Notes under the pieces: generated by a model
Seen by the model: only the letters and a program-made list of their open reading frames with translations
What the model was told of the DNA's origin: nothing
Databases searched by the model: none
Made by a program: the position numbers and the translations under genes
Shown: one piece after another, positions 21,454 through 34,410 of the stretch
Position numbering within the stretch: the first letter of the stretch is position 1
Layout of the letters: each line of letters starts with the position of its first letter
Assembly: GCF_027943255.1 (NCBI RefSeq)
Contig: NC_072893.1
Span: forward strand, 126,851,784-126,915,783
Direction of reading: 5' to 3'
Length of the DNA: 64,000 bases
From: Anastrepha obliqua
Lineage: Eukaryota; Arthropoda; Insecta; Diptera; Tephritidae

Positions 21454-22330
21454 GTGAAAAGATATATAGAAATAATAGCCCTTATGTACCTTAGAAAGGT
21501 ATACAGAATAGCCTGTCTGAGCGTTACGGGAGCAATGCGCACATGCCCCACAGCGGCTTTAGGAATGGTCACTGGACTCTTTCCACTGTATCTTGTAGCC
21601 AAAGAGATGGCAATCAGTTCAGCTCTAAGGCTTTCTAATCTATTCCATCTCAAAGAAGGCATTCTTACAGGACATGTAAGGATTCTGGGTTCAATCCTGA
21701 ACTCTCCGTGCCTGGGAGTTCACGACAAGATGGAAAGGAAACTAGAATTCTCCAAAAAATTCAAAGAGGTCATTAGTGACCGCTTAGCGTGGAGAAATAA
21801 TGAAATATTCCTAAAACAGGGCGCAGAGGTGTGGTTTACTTATGGGTCCAAAATGGAAGACGGTAGTGCCGGGGCTGGAATTGTTGGACCACATTTCAAA
21901 AAAAGCAATTGCAATGGGAAAGGTACAAGTGAAGGTACACGCCTTAGAGCTGTGTGCCGAGAATGTATACGGAGAGGTACGCGCGGTGCCAATATAAACA
22001 ATCGACTTGAAACTTTGTTACTTTGATGTCGGTTCTGGTACATGAGGGGCACGAAGAGAATGAAATTGCGGACACTTTAGTGAAAAAGGGGGCAAACACT
22101 CCCTTCATTGGTCCTAAACCTTTCTGTGGTGTAAATAACAGCTTCAAAAGTGCCTTCATACGTGAGCAGGAACAACGAGGCCTAATCAATTACTGGAGAG
22201 CCCAATCGGGCATGCGGCATTCGAAAATACTTATACATATATCTAGAACGGATAAAGGCAGAAGCAATCCTTAACCTAAGCAGAAAGGACATAAAACTTT
22301 ACACTGAACTACTAGCAGGACACTGTAAAA
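21454..22330 (+). pseudogene. LINE RT C-terminus and RNase H relic
   Basis: The 21454-22026 frame begins in the thumb/connection region of an R1/I-like reverse transcriptase: RKVYRIACLSVTGAMRTCPT then ALGMVTGLFPL. It passes to a broken RNase H start (VWFTYGSKMEDGSAGAGI, where YTDGSK is expected; the Asp codon is lost). The next frame, 22023-22274, supplies HEGHEENEIADTLVKKGAN. A third gives ILNLSRKDIKLYTELLAGHC up to about 22327, where the copy stops without 3' UTR. Several shifts and stops make it non-functional. Confidence 0.87.
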
Positions 22331-22492
22331 ATAATTATCACATGGATTTTTTTCGTAAAACAATATGAAAAATGTATGTTCAAAGTTTCAAATAAAAAAC
22401 AAAAAATTAATAACTTTGAATTCAAAAAGTTTAGTTTTATATTTATTCTGTTATGAGATAATTTTTCAAATACATAACAATACAAGGTGACG

Positions 22493-22666
22493 CAAAATTA
22501 ATCATCACTTTCATTTTTGCGTAACTTTTTCACTAAATAAAAAAAGTGATTTTGAGCAGTGCAAATCTTTATTTTGAAGTTTACGCGTTCTGTTGCTTGT
22601 ACGTTTGAGTACAGCAAAAAGAAATTATAAACCCTCCGATAGGGTGATTAACTTTGCGCCACCCTG
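22493..22666. mobile_element. GCGCCACC-end MITE, copy 2 (174 bp, TA TSD)
   Basis: The ends are CAAGGTGACGCAAAATTAATCA and, reverse-complemented, CAGGGTGGCGCAAAGTTAATCA, flanked by TA at 22491-22492 and 22667-22668. Internal AAAAAGTGATTTTGAGCAGTGCAAAT matches copies 1 and 3. TA duplication plus CAGGG ends place it in the Tc1/mariner superfamily by convention. Confidence 0.9.
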
Positions 22667-22739
22667 TATACACAGGAATGGAATTCAGTAACAAAATAAT
22701 AAAGTTTGAAAAGTTAAAAATTAATAATATATTACATAT

Positions 22740-23230
22740 TTAATACCTTAAAAATTTAATTATTAAAAAATTTTTGAGCAAAATGCAAAAAAAACAAATT
22801 TTTTTTTAATTAAAAGTCTTTTTTTAAATTCGAAAAAAATATTGTTGTTGTTAAAAAGAAATTTACTTTATTTTAAAATTTTAAAATATTTTTAATTTAA
22901 ATTTGTTTTTTTAAATTCGAAAAAAAAATTATTGTTTAAAAATAAAATTTATTTTATTTTTAAATTTTAAAATTTAAAGATTTTTCTTTATTATATTAAA
23001 AGATTTTTTTTAATTCGAAAAAAATGTTGTTGCTTAAAAAAAACAATTACCTCCTTTTAAAATGTGTTTTTAATGAAAGGTTTGTGTCTTACTTCGAAAA
23101 AAATTTTGTTGTTCTTTAAAAATAAAATAAAGTAAACTTCTGTTCTAAATTCGAAAAAAAAATTGTTGTTGTATTTTTTCATTTTCAATTCCAAAAAAAT
23201 TTCTATTGTTTTTTCATGGAAAACTCAAAA
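22740..23230. repeat. AT-rich tandem array, unit ~60-100 bp
   Basis: AAATTCGAAAAAAAA followed by TTGTTGTTGTTTAAAAATAAA recurs with its CG at about 22831, 22918, 23016, 23095 and 23152. It is diverged, non-coding, and the units shorten to the right. Confidence 0.7.
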
Positions 23231-23332
23231 AAAATTGATTTTCGTTTTTTTCATAATTTTTTTTTGTTAAATTGCAAAAAAATAAAAAAAACATGCTTTT
23301 GGCTTATGTTCTGAGATGTGATATTTTTGAAG

Positions 23333-23490
23333 TATTTAATTGGCGCTTACACCCTTTTTTGGATTTTGGCCGAGCTCTTCCTTTTATCAATGGGAGACCT
23401 GCAGTTTTAAGCCGGCTCCGAACGGCACATAATTTTTTTATTTATTTGAGAACCTTTTTCATGGCAGAAATGCACTCGGAGGTTTGTTGT
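23333..23490 (-). mobile_element. SINE body, minus-strand fragment
   Basis: Read on the minus strand it gives CCTCCGAGTGCATTTCTGCC, GTGCCGTTCGGAGCCGGC, AACTGCAGGTCTCCC and AAGGGTGTAAGCGCCAATTAA, the 3' body of the SINE seen at 18732. The head is missing. Confidence 0.75.
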
Positions 23491-25635
23491 TTGTTTGATA
23501 CAACTTTGTATATCATTTGCCGTATATCATTGCATGGACAATCGAATCTACGCACTTCCGTATGTTAGTTACGCACCTACGGCGGCCGCTCAACTGAGAA
23601 CAATCAAAAGTTGGAAAAGGAATGTATTTATGTAAGAATGAATAAAAAGCTGAGCTATATTGGATACGATTAAGCAGGATAACACAAAAGGCTTACTACA
23701 GCACATCAAATGCAGAAACAACAATTAAATTAAAAATTTAATTCTCTTAACAAAGCCAAGCAAAAGCGCATAAATGTGAATGGATTTTGTGAAACTGAAG
23801 AAATTCCAGAGAATTTAGAATTCTAAGCGCGTAGAATTTCCTAGAAGATTGTTCTTGGTATGCGATGATTGCTTATCGCAATTCCCGCTTAAGAGGATTG
23901 CAAGTGCCGCCACGGCGTTCCACGGCCACAATCCCAATTCGTGGAAATACTTTTTATACGCCCATTCTGATACTCAAGCGCACGCACACCTTTCAAAGAA
24001 GCTGTGCGTAGCCGAGTGTCTACCAACTGCTGAGTATATGCTATATTAACTTCATATACTGTGGGCATATACTTGAAGTGGCAAGGCGCCTAAATTACTA
24101 CAACGTACATACCAGCATAAACGCGGCTTTCTGGGATTTGCCAGAATTTTGGTTTTTGTTGCTTTCACAACTTTGCGTCGTGTACTCTATAGCGGCTCAA
24201 GTAAAATGGGTATAAGCACGTGCGTGCTGTGACTGCTTAGGCATTTATTCATATTGCATACTTAGAGGCTGCCAAGCTATATTACATTCCTATGAACTAC
24301 ATTTGTGCCTGACTTCGGAAGTTGATATGGCTTTGACATTGCCACGGCTCATGGCATTTAGTAGACGAGTTTTGCCTTCACTAAACATACACCATAGTTT
24401 TGGTTCTCTTCATTTCAGTGTAAATTGCGAAATACCAGTGTAGCATATTTTGCAGCGCAGTTGTGCACCAATTACGTTACATGCAGGCAGAGAAAACTCA
24501 TTATATGCCTACGGGCAGAAATGTCGCTGGGAGTTGACAATGAATGAGTGTGTGGGTCATGAAAGCAACAGGCAGTCGCTGATGGTGGATGGTGAGTAGA
24601 AGGAGAAGCGGACAGCGAAATCAAAAGGTACATTTGCATGCTCTCAAAAGCTCACTTTGTTTTAATTTTAGCTTAGAAGGCAGTCAAATGAAGAGCCAAC
24701 CAGTTCAATCTGCCAGTCAGCAAAGTCAATTGCGTGTACGACTATATCGACTACCCACAAGTCACAGGGAGTGCTTATGTGTTGATGACATGGCGTGGCG
24801 TAGTTTTCGCCGCACATATTTTGCTGTACATCCTTTTCATTGAAACGAAGACATCCTGCCGCTACACCGCTATACCAAAGGCATAGTTTTCCTGCTTTCA
24901 CGGCGTGGGATGTCATGTCTGGTGCTCGCGCTTTGGAATGTCTTGATTGAGTTAAAGTTGCGGACAAGGAAATGAACGCGAGGTAACTGAACTTAAGGCA
25001 ACTGTCAACAGGCGCCATCCTTTACGAATTGAATTCACTCCTCCAGAGTGAAGGAGTACTGAAGCAAAAAAAGAAATGAAAAAAAAACTGATATTCAGCT
25101 CGTTGCTGTAGCATACAACTAGGCGCATGAGACTGCCCCAGGCTACTTTTCTTAATGATAGTTGCCTCTGTCTCGTTCATAACTGGCAAAATAATTGAAA
25201 AATGAGCTGTGATTATTGATACAGTACGAGCATTGCTGACTATTATTGTCATTAGAGGAGCCCTTGATTATGTGGTCGCTATGTGACCTGAAGTGACGTG
25301 ACATGACGTGGCGTCTGATTGACCTTCGATGGTGACCATACATTCATAGGACTCTGGGCAACTGCTCGTACATTGTGCTTGTGAGTTGACGCAAAGGTTG
25401 GCTCATATTTTTTGCAGCTAATAACTGGTCACTGTAGCTCCTTGATTGAAATTGATTGTTAGTGAATGAGTGCACACAAGGAACTTAATTGGACTGACTT
25501 GGTATGTATGTAAGAGTAACTTTTGAAGGGAGCACGATAATATACCGAAAGGAAAAAATAAATATTTATGTTGAAAAGAAGGAATCATATTTCGAAAATA
25601 CAATTTAAAACAGTTACTTTGGTGAAAAATTAGTT
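23491..25635. other. Interval without a recognised gene
   Basis: This is the most GC-balanced stretch of the left half. It contains several short opposing frames (23849-24049 plus, 24589-24843 plus, 24668-25018 minus) with no motif, no splice pairing I could justify and no repeat signature. A regulatory or UTR role for the downstream side of the LIM gene is possible but unsupported. Confidence 0.4.
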
Positions 25636-25639
25636 AAAT

Positions 25640-26965
25640 AATGTTGAGTACTAAATTGAAGTACTAATTTTTTTGAACTAAAGTTTTAGTATTAAACTGT
25701 TTAGTACTACATTTTTTAGTACACATCCTTAAAAACCAAACTTTTAACTATATTTGGACCATACCAGTGAATTGACGGACAGAGAAATTAACGAGATAGG
25801 ACACCACAGGAAACCACTCGTTTTACCTTTGGTATGGATATTGCAGGTATACCCATCTCAACCTAGAAATTGCGTAGCACAAGTAGGCTGGTCACTTCAG
25901 CCAACATGAGATGGGTTGAAAAGAATTTGGCCAAAATGGGACGTCAGGCGCTACTTAATCAGTCAAGGAAAAACATTTCTATATTAGCTGCTTTGATTAC
26001 AGGCTAATGTCTCCTAGGTCAAGATGCTGAAAGATTGACTGATGCAGAAACTTCAAGAATGAGAAGAAGGACATATACTCTGTCATACAACTTATCTGTC
26101 ACTGTACTGCGTGGCATGCCAGTAGGTTTATATATTCTTGAATGATACTGGTGTTTAGTGATACATTTTGAACACCAAAGATTTAATTTATCTAAGAAAT
26201 GTTATTTATGATTTTAGTATAAGTAAAAAACATTCACAGAAATTAAAATTTAGTACTAAACATTTTTCGTGTCGAAAATTCCGCTCGCGTAGAGTAATTA
26301 ATTTGTTCGCATGTGAGTTACAAATTAAGTAATAAATTCTTAGAAGCATTTATAGAAACATTTAGTACTAAAAAAACTTGGTATTAAAAGTTTAGTACTT
26401 AAACAGTTTTGTACTAAACTCTTTTTACATCTACAACAATATTTACAAAATATGTATAGACAAAATTAGTAATAAAAATGTAGTACTAAAAAAATTTAGT
26501 ACTAAAATTTTAGCACTAAATGTTTTTTGGATCTCGAGCTATGCACATTTACGAAACATGTATAACAAAATTCAGCAATTAAAAAATTTCGTACTAAAAA
26601 TAATTGTGTCTAAAATGACGCACCTTTGCCATACTAAATTTCGTTTGCAAAATATATTTCGTAGCAATTTTAGAACAAAATTACACAGAAATTTATTCCT
26701 GTACACCATAATAAATATTTTTGCACAAGAACTACCAACTGAGGAAGTTTTAGTATTAATAGGAATTTAGTGTCAAACAGTTTTACATATGAAATTACTT
26801 TTATGTGGCATAATAAATTTATTTTCATATGAATTTCCCAATTGAATAATGCACACAAAGGACTTACAAAAATTTAGCACTAGTACTAGAACATTTTAGT
26901 ACACTAAATTAATTGACATTTGCACTATGCAAATGCACATAAAACGTCTCCATTACTTTTTAGTA
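25640..26965. repeat. TTTAGTACTAAA palindrome cluster 1
   Basis: Many full or half sites of the degenerate palindrome TTTAGTACTAAA occur (for example near 25680, 25705, 26250, 26365, 26395, 26485, 26500), often as AAAATTTAGTACTAAAA. Spacing is irregular, tens of bases, and the sequence between sites is not conserved. A LINE fragment (25745-26130) interrupts the cluster. Confidence 0.75.
25745..26130 (+). pseudogene. LINE C-terminal relic inside palindrome cluster
   Basis: On the plus strand SRKNISILAALITG is followed by CLLGQDAERLTDAET. This matches the LTGHCLLG..A..LG region downstream of RNase H in R1/I-like LINEs. The His of the GH pair is replaced by a stop (TAA), and the Cys residues that follow are lost. 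It is heavily decayed. Confidence 0.6.
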
Positions 26966-28655
26966 CTGATACGAATGGAGTACAGTGAACTCCCTCCTCA
27001 CGCATATCTCTCTCTCAAGCGGACACCTGTTTTTGTTTACTAAATTAGCAATTTTTTTTTCAATTGAAGAAAGTTTTAATTTTTTGTGCCCATTAAATTT
27101 ATAATATTTTGCCAGCGATTTTTTCAAGTCCTTTTTGATGTTTAACTTCATAACTTTTTCACAAATAGAAAATAGAGAAACAAATACCTTAGCTGCAAAC
27201 AGCAATCATTTAAAATGAGTATGGGAATCGCTTTATGGGACAGCGGAAAGGGGAAATAGAATAGAAATCGCACTAGAAAGGTAACGTAAAATGCTAACTT
27301 TATTGCTCGAATAGATGACAAAGGCTGTGCCCAGCACAACGACAGCAGCTACAATGGTACAGTACGAGTATGTTGCACATGTGAAAGGGTATGTGTCACC
27401 TGTATGAGCACACCCATACACACAGCGTAGACATGTACTTATTGTTCCTATCACGTACGGACTATAAACTAACAATATCACTCGTCCAGCCATTCGGAAT
27501 GCGAATGCTATGACAAACAAAATAAAAATAAAAAAAAAAAACAAAAAACAGAAAACAAAGCAGCTGAGAAATCAAAGAACATAAAGCTATGCCTGTGGCG
27601 CCCACCAGCAGCACAAGCAGGCAGCTACGAAACTTTTGCGGACCTGTCCCGCGCTTACAAATTAATTTGCCAGCCCCAAAGGCGTTGACATATATGTACA
27701 ATTGTACGAATAGTACGGGGCAGAGACTTAGAAGTGGGGGAAGGTGCTCTCTATCTTTGCGCCAAGTGCGGTGTTTAACTTGTTCAGCACAGTGTACCAA
27801 CACTCACACACACACATAGAATTGTTCACTGCAGTTACCTTTTCCATTCTGGTCCACTCCCTTTCGCTACATTCCATGTATTTATTTATTTATTTACTTA
27901 TTATTGCAGCAATGTGTTTTGCAACCCATGCAGCGGGGAAAGTGTGCTTTTACCGAAGCGTATATGTATTTGTGAAGGGCAAGTAGCGGTTAAGTGCACG
28001 GTGGGAGAGAAAAAGAAATTACGATTTATGAGCGCACAGCTGTGCAAATGCAGGTTGTGAATGTGGAATTCGAGTGACACCAAAAGGAGAAAAAAATATA
28101 CATTAAAGTGAAAGGCACATGAAAAACGAAGCATTGCCTTAAATTGAGTGCAGTTATTTCGCAAAGGTGTATCTTTGCTCGAATTTTAACCAAGGGGTAC
28201 TTACTTCAATAAAACTTCAAATTTATACAGCTGCGCTTGTGCAAACATCTATCGATGCTTTGCACTTCTTGGATATTAAATCCTTGTTAGCGTCAGCAAT
28301 TTCCGGTGCTAAATTATTTTTGATGTAAACTTTTGAATATTTTCTAAAAAGTTTGTGTGCTCAAATAATTTTCAGCTAACAATTTTGGCAAGAAAGTTTT
28401 GTGAGGAATGCCTTAGCATACAAAAAAAAAACACCTTTTTATTAAAAAAGTTAAGGAAGAAATGCTTTGCGCAAAATTTCACTTACTTTAATTTAAGCTC
28501 AAAAATTACAGTGCTAAATTTTTATTAAAAAATTGTGAGGGCTGCATTTACTGTTTAATTTCTCCTTTTTTCAAAATTGTTATAACGCAATTTATAATCA
28601 AACTAATTTTAGTGAGGAAGTTCATGCTTCGGATTTTTGTTAAGCCAATTTTAAT
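26966..28655. other. Interval without a recognised gene
   Basis: Moderately GC-rich around 27580-27800, with opposing motif-free frames (27589-27819 plus, 27462-27803 minus). A CACA/TATG microsatellite lies near 27800. I see no supported feature. Confidence 0.4.
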
Positions 28656-28659
28656 ACAA

Positions 28660-28965
28660 GGAGTGTAGTGCAAATCTCTTTTACTAAATTTTTAGTGCAC
28701 TACCTTTAGTACAAAAACTTAGGGCAAACGATTTTAATACGCTAAATTTTTAGTAGACTACTTTTAGTACACTACCATTAGTACAAGAAATTTAGCGCAA
28801 AAGATTTTAGAACGATACATTTTTAGTACACTATTTTTAGTATAAGAGATTTAGTACAACATATTTTGGTGCGCTTAATTCTGGTACACTACTTTCAGTA
28901 CGAGAAATTTAGTACACATATTTTAGTACGCTAAATTCTTAGGACTCTAGAACAAATTTTTCTGC
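28660..28965. repeat. TTTAGTACTAAA palindrome cluster 2
   Basis: A compact cluster mostly of half sites, such as TTTTAGTACACTA, TTTAGTACAA and ATTTTAGTACGCTAAA, at intervals of about 15-35 bp from 28680 to 28945. Confidence 0.7.
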
Positions 28966-30070
28966 GCAAGAATGTTATAAAAAATCAATACGATTTTATT
29001 TTATTTTTATTTATTATTTAGAATAAACCTAGCGCCTTGAGAAAATATTTTTTTGATGGAAAATTAAATACTTTTTCTTTCTGTTACCAGACATTCAATA
29101 TTAAATCCTTCCTGTAATAAATTAAATGCTTCCCTTGCTTCGCAATAAAATTGCCTGCCGTTTCAAAAGCAAAGCAAGGTTGAAATTTCACTTCGTATGT
29201 CATAAAAAAATACCATTAGACGCATCCCTCCGCAAATTATTACAGCTTTTGGCACTCGCCAGTATTCTTAGCGTTTCTGGTTATTTAAACAATTTCTCCT
29301 TTCTATTCATTAAAAATTTGCTATTCTCACTTTCCCTTTTACATACATTTTCCTTTTTATCCACCATCAAATTACGCCACTTATTTTCCTTAATGCCTTC
29401 TATCTGATATTATTTGTTTGCCCATTGCAGTATTCACATATTTATCTAGATTAAGTACTAATTTTTCAGTTGTCGCTGCAAGCCCGGTTTGCTGCTATGG
29501 CGGTGATGATGCAATCAGCTGCAGTGTTGCCAACGTCATTATAATTATATACTGACGGGGCAGTTGCTGTAGGAATGTGAGAAAGACCGGGCGCTACTAC
29601 ACATATTGTTTGCCTGAACCACTTGGCGGCATAGCCGACCTACATATAAAATAAATGACTAACCATTCCGGGCATAGAAGCAGCAATAAAAAATGAGGGT
29701 AGGCAAATAAAAAGCAGCTGCATGCATGCATACATATACAAATATGCTTATGTACGTGTGGTGTAAAAGTTGTGAATGACGATGTTATAGTGAGGTCAGG
29801 CATGGATACTCAAAGGGAATGCATGAGCAGTTTGAGATGATGCTAACTTCTTGGTAAACTAGTTTAAGTTGTTGAGCTCAAGTGCTAAAAACATGTATGG
29901 AAATGTATTTGGGTTTATATATGAGTTCCATTTAAGAAAAGAATTATCTAAAATGTGTAGGTTTAAGTACTTATTCGCTAGTGCTGAAATTTTCTTAATT
30001 TTTATAATGCAATTCATTGCTCCAATTTTTAGAACTAATGCCTTTATGTTGACTAAATAAGTTTGTAGTG
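28966..30070. other. Interval without a recognised gene
   Basis: AT-rich with two motif-free frames (29126-29407, 29597-29803). I see no repeat family. Confidence 0.4.
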
Positions 30071-30074
30071 TAAA

Positions 30075-31245
30075 TTCTTATTAATAAAATATTACAGGTA
30101 TTCTTAAAAAAATACTACTAATACACGATAGTATTACAAACATTCACAAAAATAAAACAATAAGTATTTATTGGAGTACTAAATTTGAACAGCTTCCTGT
30201 ATAATTGTAATTTTAATGCACAGATTTTAGTACTATTTTTTTCTACTTATAATTGTAGAGATATTTTTAAGCTTCAACATCTACTGCTTTGTTTTTATGT
30301 GTGCAATTTAATATCGAGGTTCAAAGCAATCGCAAAGTTTGTGTACTAAATGTTTAACAATATTTTATTGTATTATAGATAATCAAGAAAAAACGTTTTA
30401 ATGTAGAAATTGCCTACTATCTTTAAGGAAAAATTTGTAATTCGATGTAAGCATACATTAAAATTTTAAAGGGGTTCGTGAAATTTTAATACTAAATTTT
30501 CATTATAAAATATTTAGTAACTTAATAATATTTGTTAAATATTTAAAAAATATTGATTATTAAAATTTTTATACAATAGTTTTAGTACTTCTTTTTATTA
30601 TTGCAACTTCTTACCCATTGTAATTTTTTAGTGCGAATTTTTGGTGCCCACTTTTTAAATATCATAACTTAGAAGTTTGTCATTTCCTACCATATGAAAG
30701 ATATATACTCCTAAGCGTTTCAGATGTAGGAATACCGTCTGAATTACTTGAATTTGGCACAAAATCCAGCATATTAAAGACTAATAGCCAAGAGCAGGCA
30801 CATTTGACTTTTAGTATTAAATTGCTTGTAAATTTTTGGTGCTGCAAGATTCAAAATTAACCGTTTTCCATCTTTTTGGAGTTATATGCCCGAAATGTGG
30901 GACCTTGTACACAGGCTTTTGACCAGCACACAGCTTGACTAACGCTAATTTTTTTGATAGTGATACATTTCTGGAATTATAGTAAATTTGTAGTATGCAA
31001 TTGATTAGCTAAATATTTAATATAAGTTTAGTTAGTACAAAATTTCAAGTACATAATATTTGTACTAATTCTTTCTAATAATTTTGTTAATAATGAATTT
31101 CAATGTTAAAATATGTGCATTAAATATCTACACACATATAACTTGATGCTCCATATCCCGCGATTGACTAAGGATCACAAGGGAAGAGAGCTGCATATAA
31201 TTAGTACCGAATCTTGGTACTCATATTTCAACAAATTTTATCATA
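30075..31245. repeat. TTTAGTACTAAA palindrome cluster 3 (sparse)
   Basis: Scattered TAGTACT, GTACTAAA and TTAATACTAAA variants occur, for example at about 30110, 30175, 30225, 30345, 30485, 30585 and 31050. The density is lower than in clusters 4-6, and the site sequence is more degenerate. Confidence 0.55.
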
Positions 31246-32022
31246 AAGTTTTGTTACTTTTATTTAAAGCGTAATTTTATATTTTTATTAAACAATTTGA
31301 CGTATATATGCATCTATGTAAGTGTTATTTTTAATTGAGGTCATGGATCTATTAAACAAGCAACGTTATGCCTTTTCATCTGCATTTGATAGCCTAGTCT
31401 GCATGTACTTGGCCATATTTGTATACACACAAGTAACAAAATAATAGAATGAGAAGACTTTTTGCCCCATTTACTTCATTTAATTGCCCTCACCGCATGC
31501 AGTGAACTGCTGCTTTCCGCTATGTCGTTTCATTTTTCAACTCCCTTTCCATTTTTCACGCTCGCTTGCGCGCGCAATTACATTGCCAACTAACGGAGCA
31601 TTAGCGTCTGCAAACACTAGTGGACTCGCCGACAAATGCATGCATTAAAAAAAAAATGTGGTTGGCAGCTGATAACAGTATGGTATTTGATGTATGTGCG
31701 CAAATGCGATAATGTGAGTGTGCTAAATGCATTAGAGCTCATTATGTTGCAAATGCCGCTTAGTTAACATGTTCCATTCTAAATAGCAGTTGGCAGCCAT
31801 GCAACTAAAAATACCCTGCTCTCATATAAAGGGTCAAGTATGAAAAAAAATTAAAAATATACATAAATACACAACAGTGCCAGCCATTAATTTGCGCACA
31901 CATGCACTAAGCTCCTGCATTTGACTGATTCTTTTATTTTAGTGTGTATTTTTCTCTGACCCTAGATATGAAACTTTCCCCTCTATTATTCTCGCTTGAA
32001 TTGTGTTTACATTTCATCATAT
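31246..32022. other. Possible 3' UTR and downstream DNA of LIM gene
   Basis: No open frame of note. If the 32023-32222 exon is terminal, this stretch should hold its 3' UTR and poly(A) site. AATAAA-like words are common in such AT-rich DNA and not decisive. Confidence 0.3.
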
Positions 32023-32222
32023 TTAAATTGTGTTCGTGGTACCATTTTCATTCGTTAACGTGTTGCATATTTGTTTTGCATTGTTTTTAATTTGACGTAA
32101 GCTGGCCTCGTAAGCGCTTGTCAAGTAGACGTTGCAGTTCAGCATCGCAAACGCATAGTTGCTTTCATAATTAATGCCCTCACCACTTTGAACTAGCTGG
32201 TTCCTCCGTACACTGGCGGCGG
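32023..32222 (-). CDS. Candidate last exon of the LIM-domain gene
   Basis: On the minus strand an AG at CCTGCAG (32228-32223) is followed by 200 nt without a stop until TAA at 32025-32023. The preceding exon (35726-35891) ends in phase 1 with G. Joining it to CC here makes GCC (Ala) and keeps this frame open for 65 further codons, including GEGINYESNYAFAMLNCNVY and SAYEASLRQIKNNAKQICN. The acceptor has a weak pyrimidine tract, and I do not recognise the peptide. The evidence is therefore frame and composition only, and another terminal exon could exist. Confidence 0.45.
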
Positions 32223-33135
32223 CTGCAGGTTTCTGTTGATTTAAAGCAATAGACGTCAATTTGGCATAAAATATTACTCATACGTCATGGCAATTTTTTG
32301 TGGAAACGTTTACAGGTAAGACGTAAATGCAGTAAATTCAAGTTGTGAGTGGTTTTATGTTCTATTTGTGTTGTATGCTCGTCTTCATTGCCGTTCTAAT
32401 AATATTAAATGCAATATGCGTCAAAAAGTTGCTCATACGTCAAGGCGGATTTCGTATTTAGTCATGCATAATACAGCATATAACTTACAATTATTTTCTT
32501 CTATTTGTAATATTTCATACAACTCAAAGCACATTTAATTTGTTTTTTTTTCAAAAAAACAGCTACTCACTACTCGCTAGTTTTAAGAACTTCCTCTTAA
32601 TACAGTTCCGAAATTATTTCCTCATTTACTTCACACTTTGTTGCGGTATATGATTTTTCTGAGGAAATTCTACATCATTTCTTCACCCATTCTTTTAATA
32701 CTGAAATTGTTTTGTGTATTTCATGCATTGCATTTCAGTTTTTACTGGCACGGCCCCTTATTTGCCATTTTCTATTGCTCATTGGCGGCTGTTCAAGTGG
32801 CAATCGTGGCTGACCGCTTGAGCTCACCAAAAGTGCGGAAATAAATGCAAAAAAAGAATCGAAAAGGCATAAGCTGAATGAGGGTGAGAATTAGAGCGGT
32901 GTAATGCCTGCCAATGAGGATGCCAAGGAATGACCCAGACAGAAAATAATAAAAATAAAAAAATCAGCAAGAAATTTAAATAAAAATATATTTGTGCATG
33001 GGAGAACAATTGAAGGTTAGTAGCGTATCTGAGTTTCAGGAGAGAAGATATTGTTTTGTAATTATGCTGTAGCATGTTAATAATTTACGAGTATCATTCG
33101 GGGATGGTGTAACCAGCGGTATAAGTTTGAAAAAG
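32223..33135. other. LIM-gene intron, left part
   Basis: No motif-bearing frame (32638-32844 plus and 32824-33075 minus overlap and look random). It would be intronic if the last exon is right. Confidence 0.35.
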
Positions 33136-33139
33136 AATT

Positions 33140-33835
33140 ATTAAAAATTTAGTACAGAATTTGAATTTTAACACGCGAATTGTGGTGTCAATAGATTACA
33201 AACTAATACTGTATATTTTGTAACTTATCCACCATTGAAATTTCCGTGGATCAAATTTAGTACTGAAAAGATAAGCATTTTGGATTGTGTATGCAATTTT
33301 TCAATGAAAGTTTACTTAATTATGAGTTAAAGAAGATTGCTCAAATTGCCAATATAATAAATTTAGTACAAATTTTAGTATTAGAATTGAAAACGTAAAC
33401 ATGAGTTAGGAATATTCCTAAGAATTAAATAAATTAAGCACACAATTTTAGTACTAAAATTTAAATTCAATATAAAAAATTTAGTACAAATTTAGTACTA
33501 AAATTCAAAACTTAAAGATGGGTTAGAAAGACTGCTCAAAATTTTTTACTATACTAAAATACGTAGTAGTACATTTTGAATTCAATATAAAAATGTAGTA
33601 CAAATTTGAGTACTAAAATTTCAAACCAAAACACGTGTTACAGAGATTGCTTTAAATGTATTACCAAAAAACTTTAGTACAAATTTAAGTACTAAAAGTA
33701 AAAACTTATATAGTAGTTAGACAGATTCCTAAACTTCATTACAAAAAATTTAGTACACAATTTTAGTACTAAAATTTAAATGAAATATCAAAATTTGAGT
33801 ACCTACTAAAATTAAAATTCAAGCTTTTTATAATG
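33140..33835. repeat. TTTAGTACTAAA cluster 4, tandem
   Basis: Here the palindromes are embedded in a longer degenerate tandem unit of about 80-120 bp: AAATTTAGTACAAATTTTAGTACTAAAATT, then about 20 bp of A-rich DNA, then GTTAGA(A/C)AGA-TTGCTCAAA-like sequence. Units begin near 33360, 33479, 33590, 33670 and 33750. The paired half-site plus full-site arrangement is kept across units. Confidence 0.75.
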
Positions 33836-33864
33836 ATAATGAACTTTTTTTATGTATGTATACC

Positions 33865-34410
33865 CTATGATCAAAAACTACCGGGAATGTTTAATTTAAC
33901 CGAACCGCGCACGTGGGAATTATTTTCTTATGTTGATAGGACTGTAAGAAACACATTTGTCACTTTTTAGCACCACAAGATCATTAATGTCTATCTGGCC
34001 GGGCAGAAATGTAAGCAAACAATTCTAGAATTTTGCATGATGATAACGCGCCAACGCACCGAACCCAAATTTTGCTGGATTATTTGACCAAACCCCAATA
34101 AAATACCATCGTGCAAGCACCGTATTCACCTGATATGGCCCCGTGTGACTTCTTTTTGTTTCCCAAGTTGAAGTTACGACTTCGTGAAAGGAAATTTCAG
34201 TCGATAGAGGAGATCAAAGAGAATGCGACGAATGAGCTGAAGGCCATCCCTTCATCGGCCTACCAGGGGTGCACTGGGTTTAACGTTGGCACATGTGTGC
34301 TGCTTCAGACGGGTCATATTTTGAAGGAGATAAAATAAATTTGCCTGAAATTTAACTCTATTTTGTTTTATTTAAACATTCCCGAGCTGTTTACCACTGA
34401 ATTTTTGATG
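33865..34410 (+). mobile_element. 5'-deleted Tc1/mariner element (third lineage)
   Basis: The ends GATCAAAAACTACCGGGAATG then TTTAA (left) and the inverted CGGGAATGTTTAA...ATCAAAAATT (right, with a ~14-bp insertion) mark the element. The pseudogene retains only the catalytic C-terminal half: HDDNAPTHRTQILLDYL (second Asp) and, after a stop, YSPDMAPCDFFLFPKLKLRL (third Asp) and QSIEEIKENATNELKAIPS. The C-terminus reads GCTGFNVGTCVLLQTGH and stops at TAA about 34337. The HTH region and first Asp are missing. Confidence 0.8.

Noticed and set aside
27462..27819. GC-richer segment with opposing frames near 27.6 kb, considered as a further LIM-gene exon
   Set aside because: No zinc-ligand pattern and no splice pair in the right phase; it lies downstream of the candidate stop.
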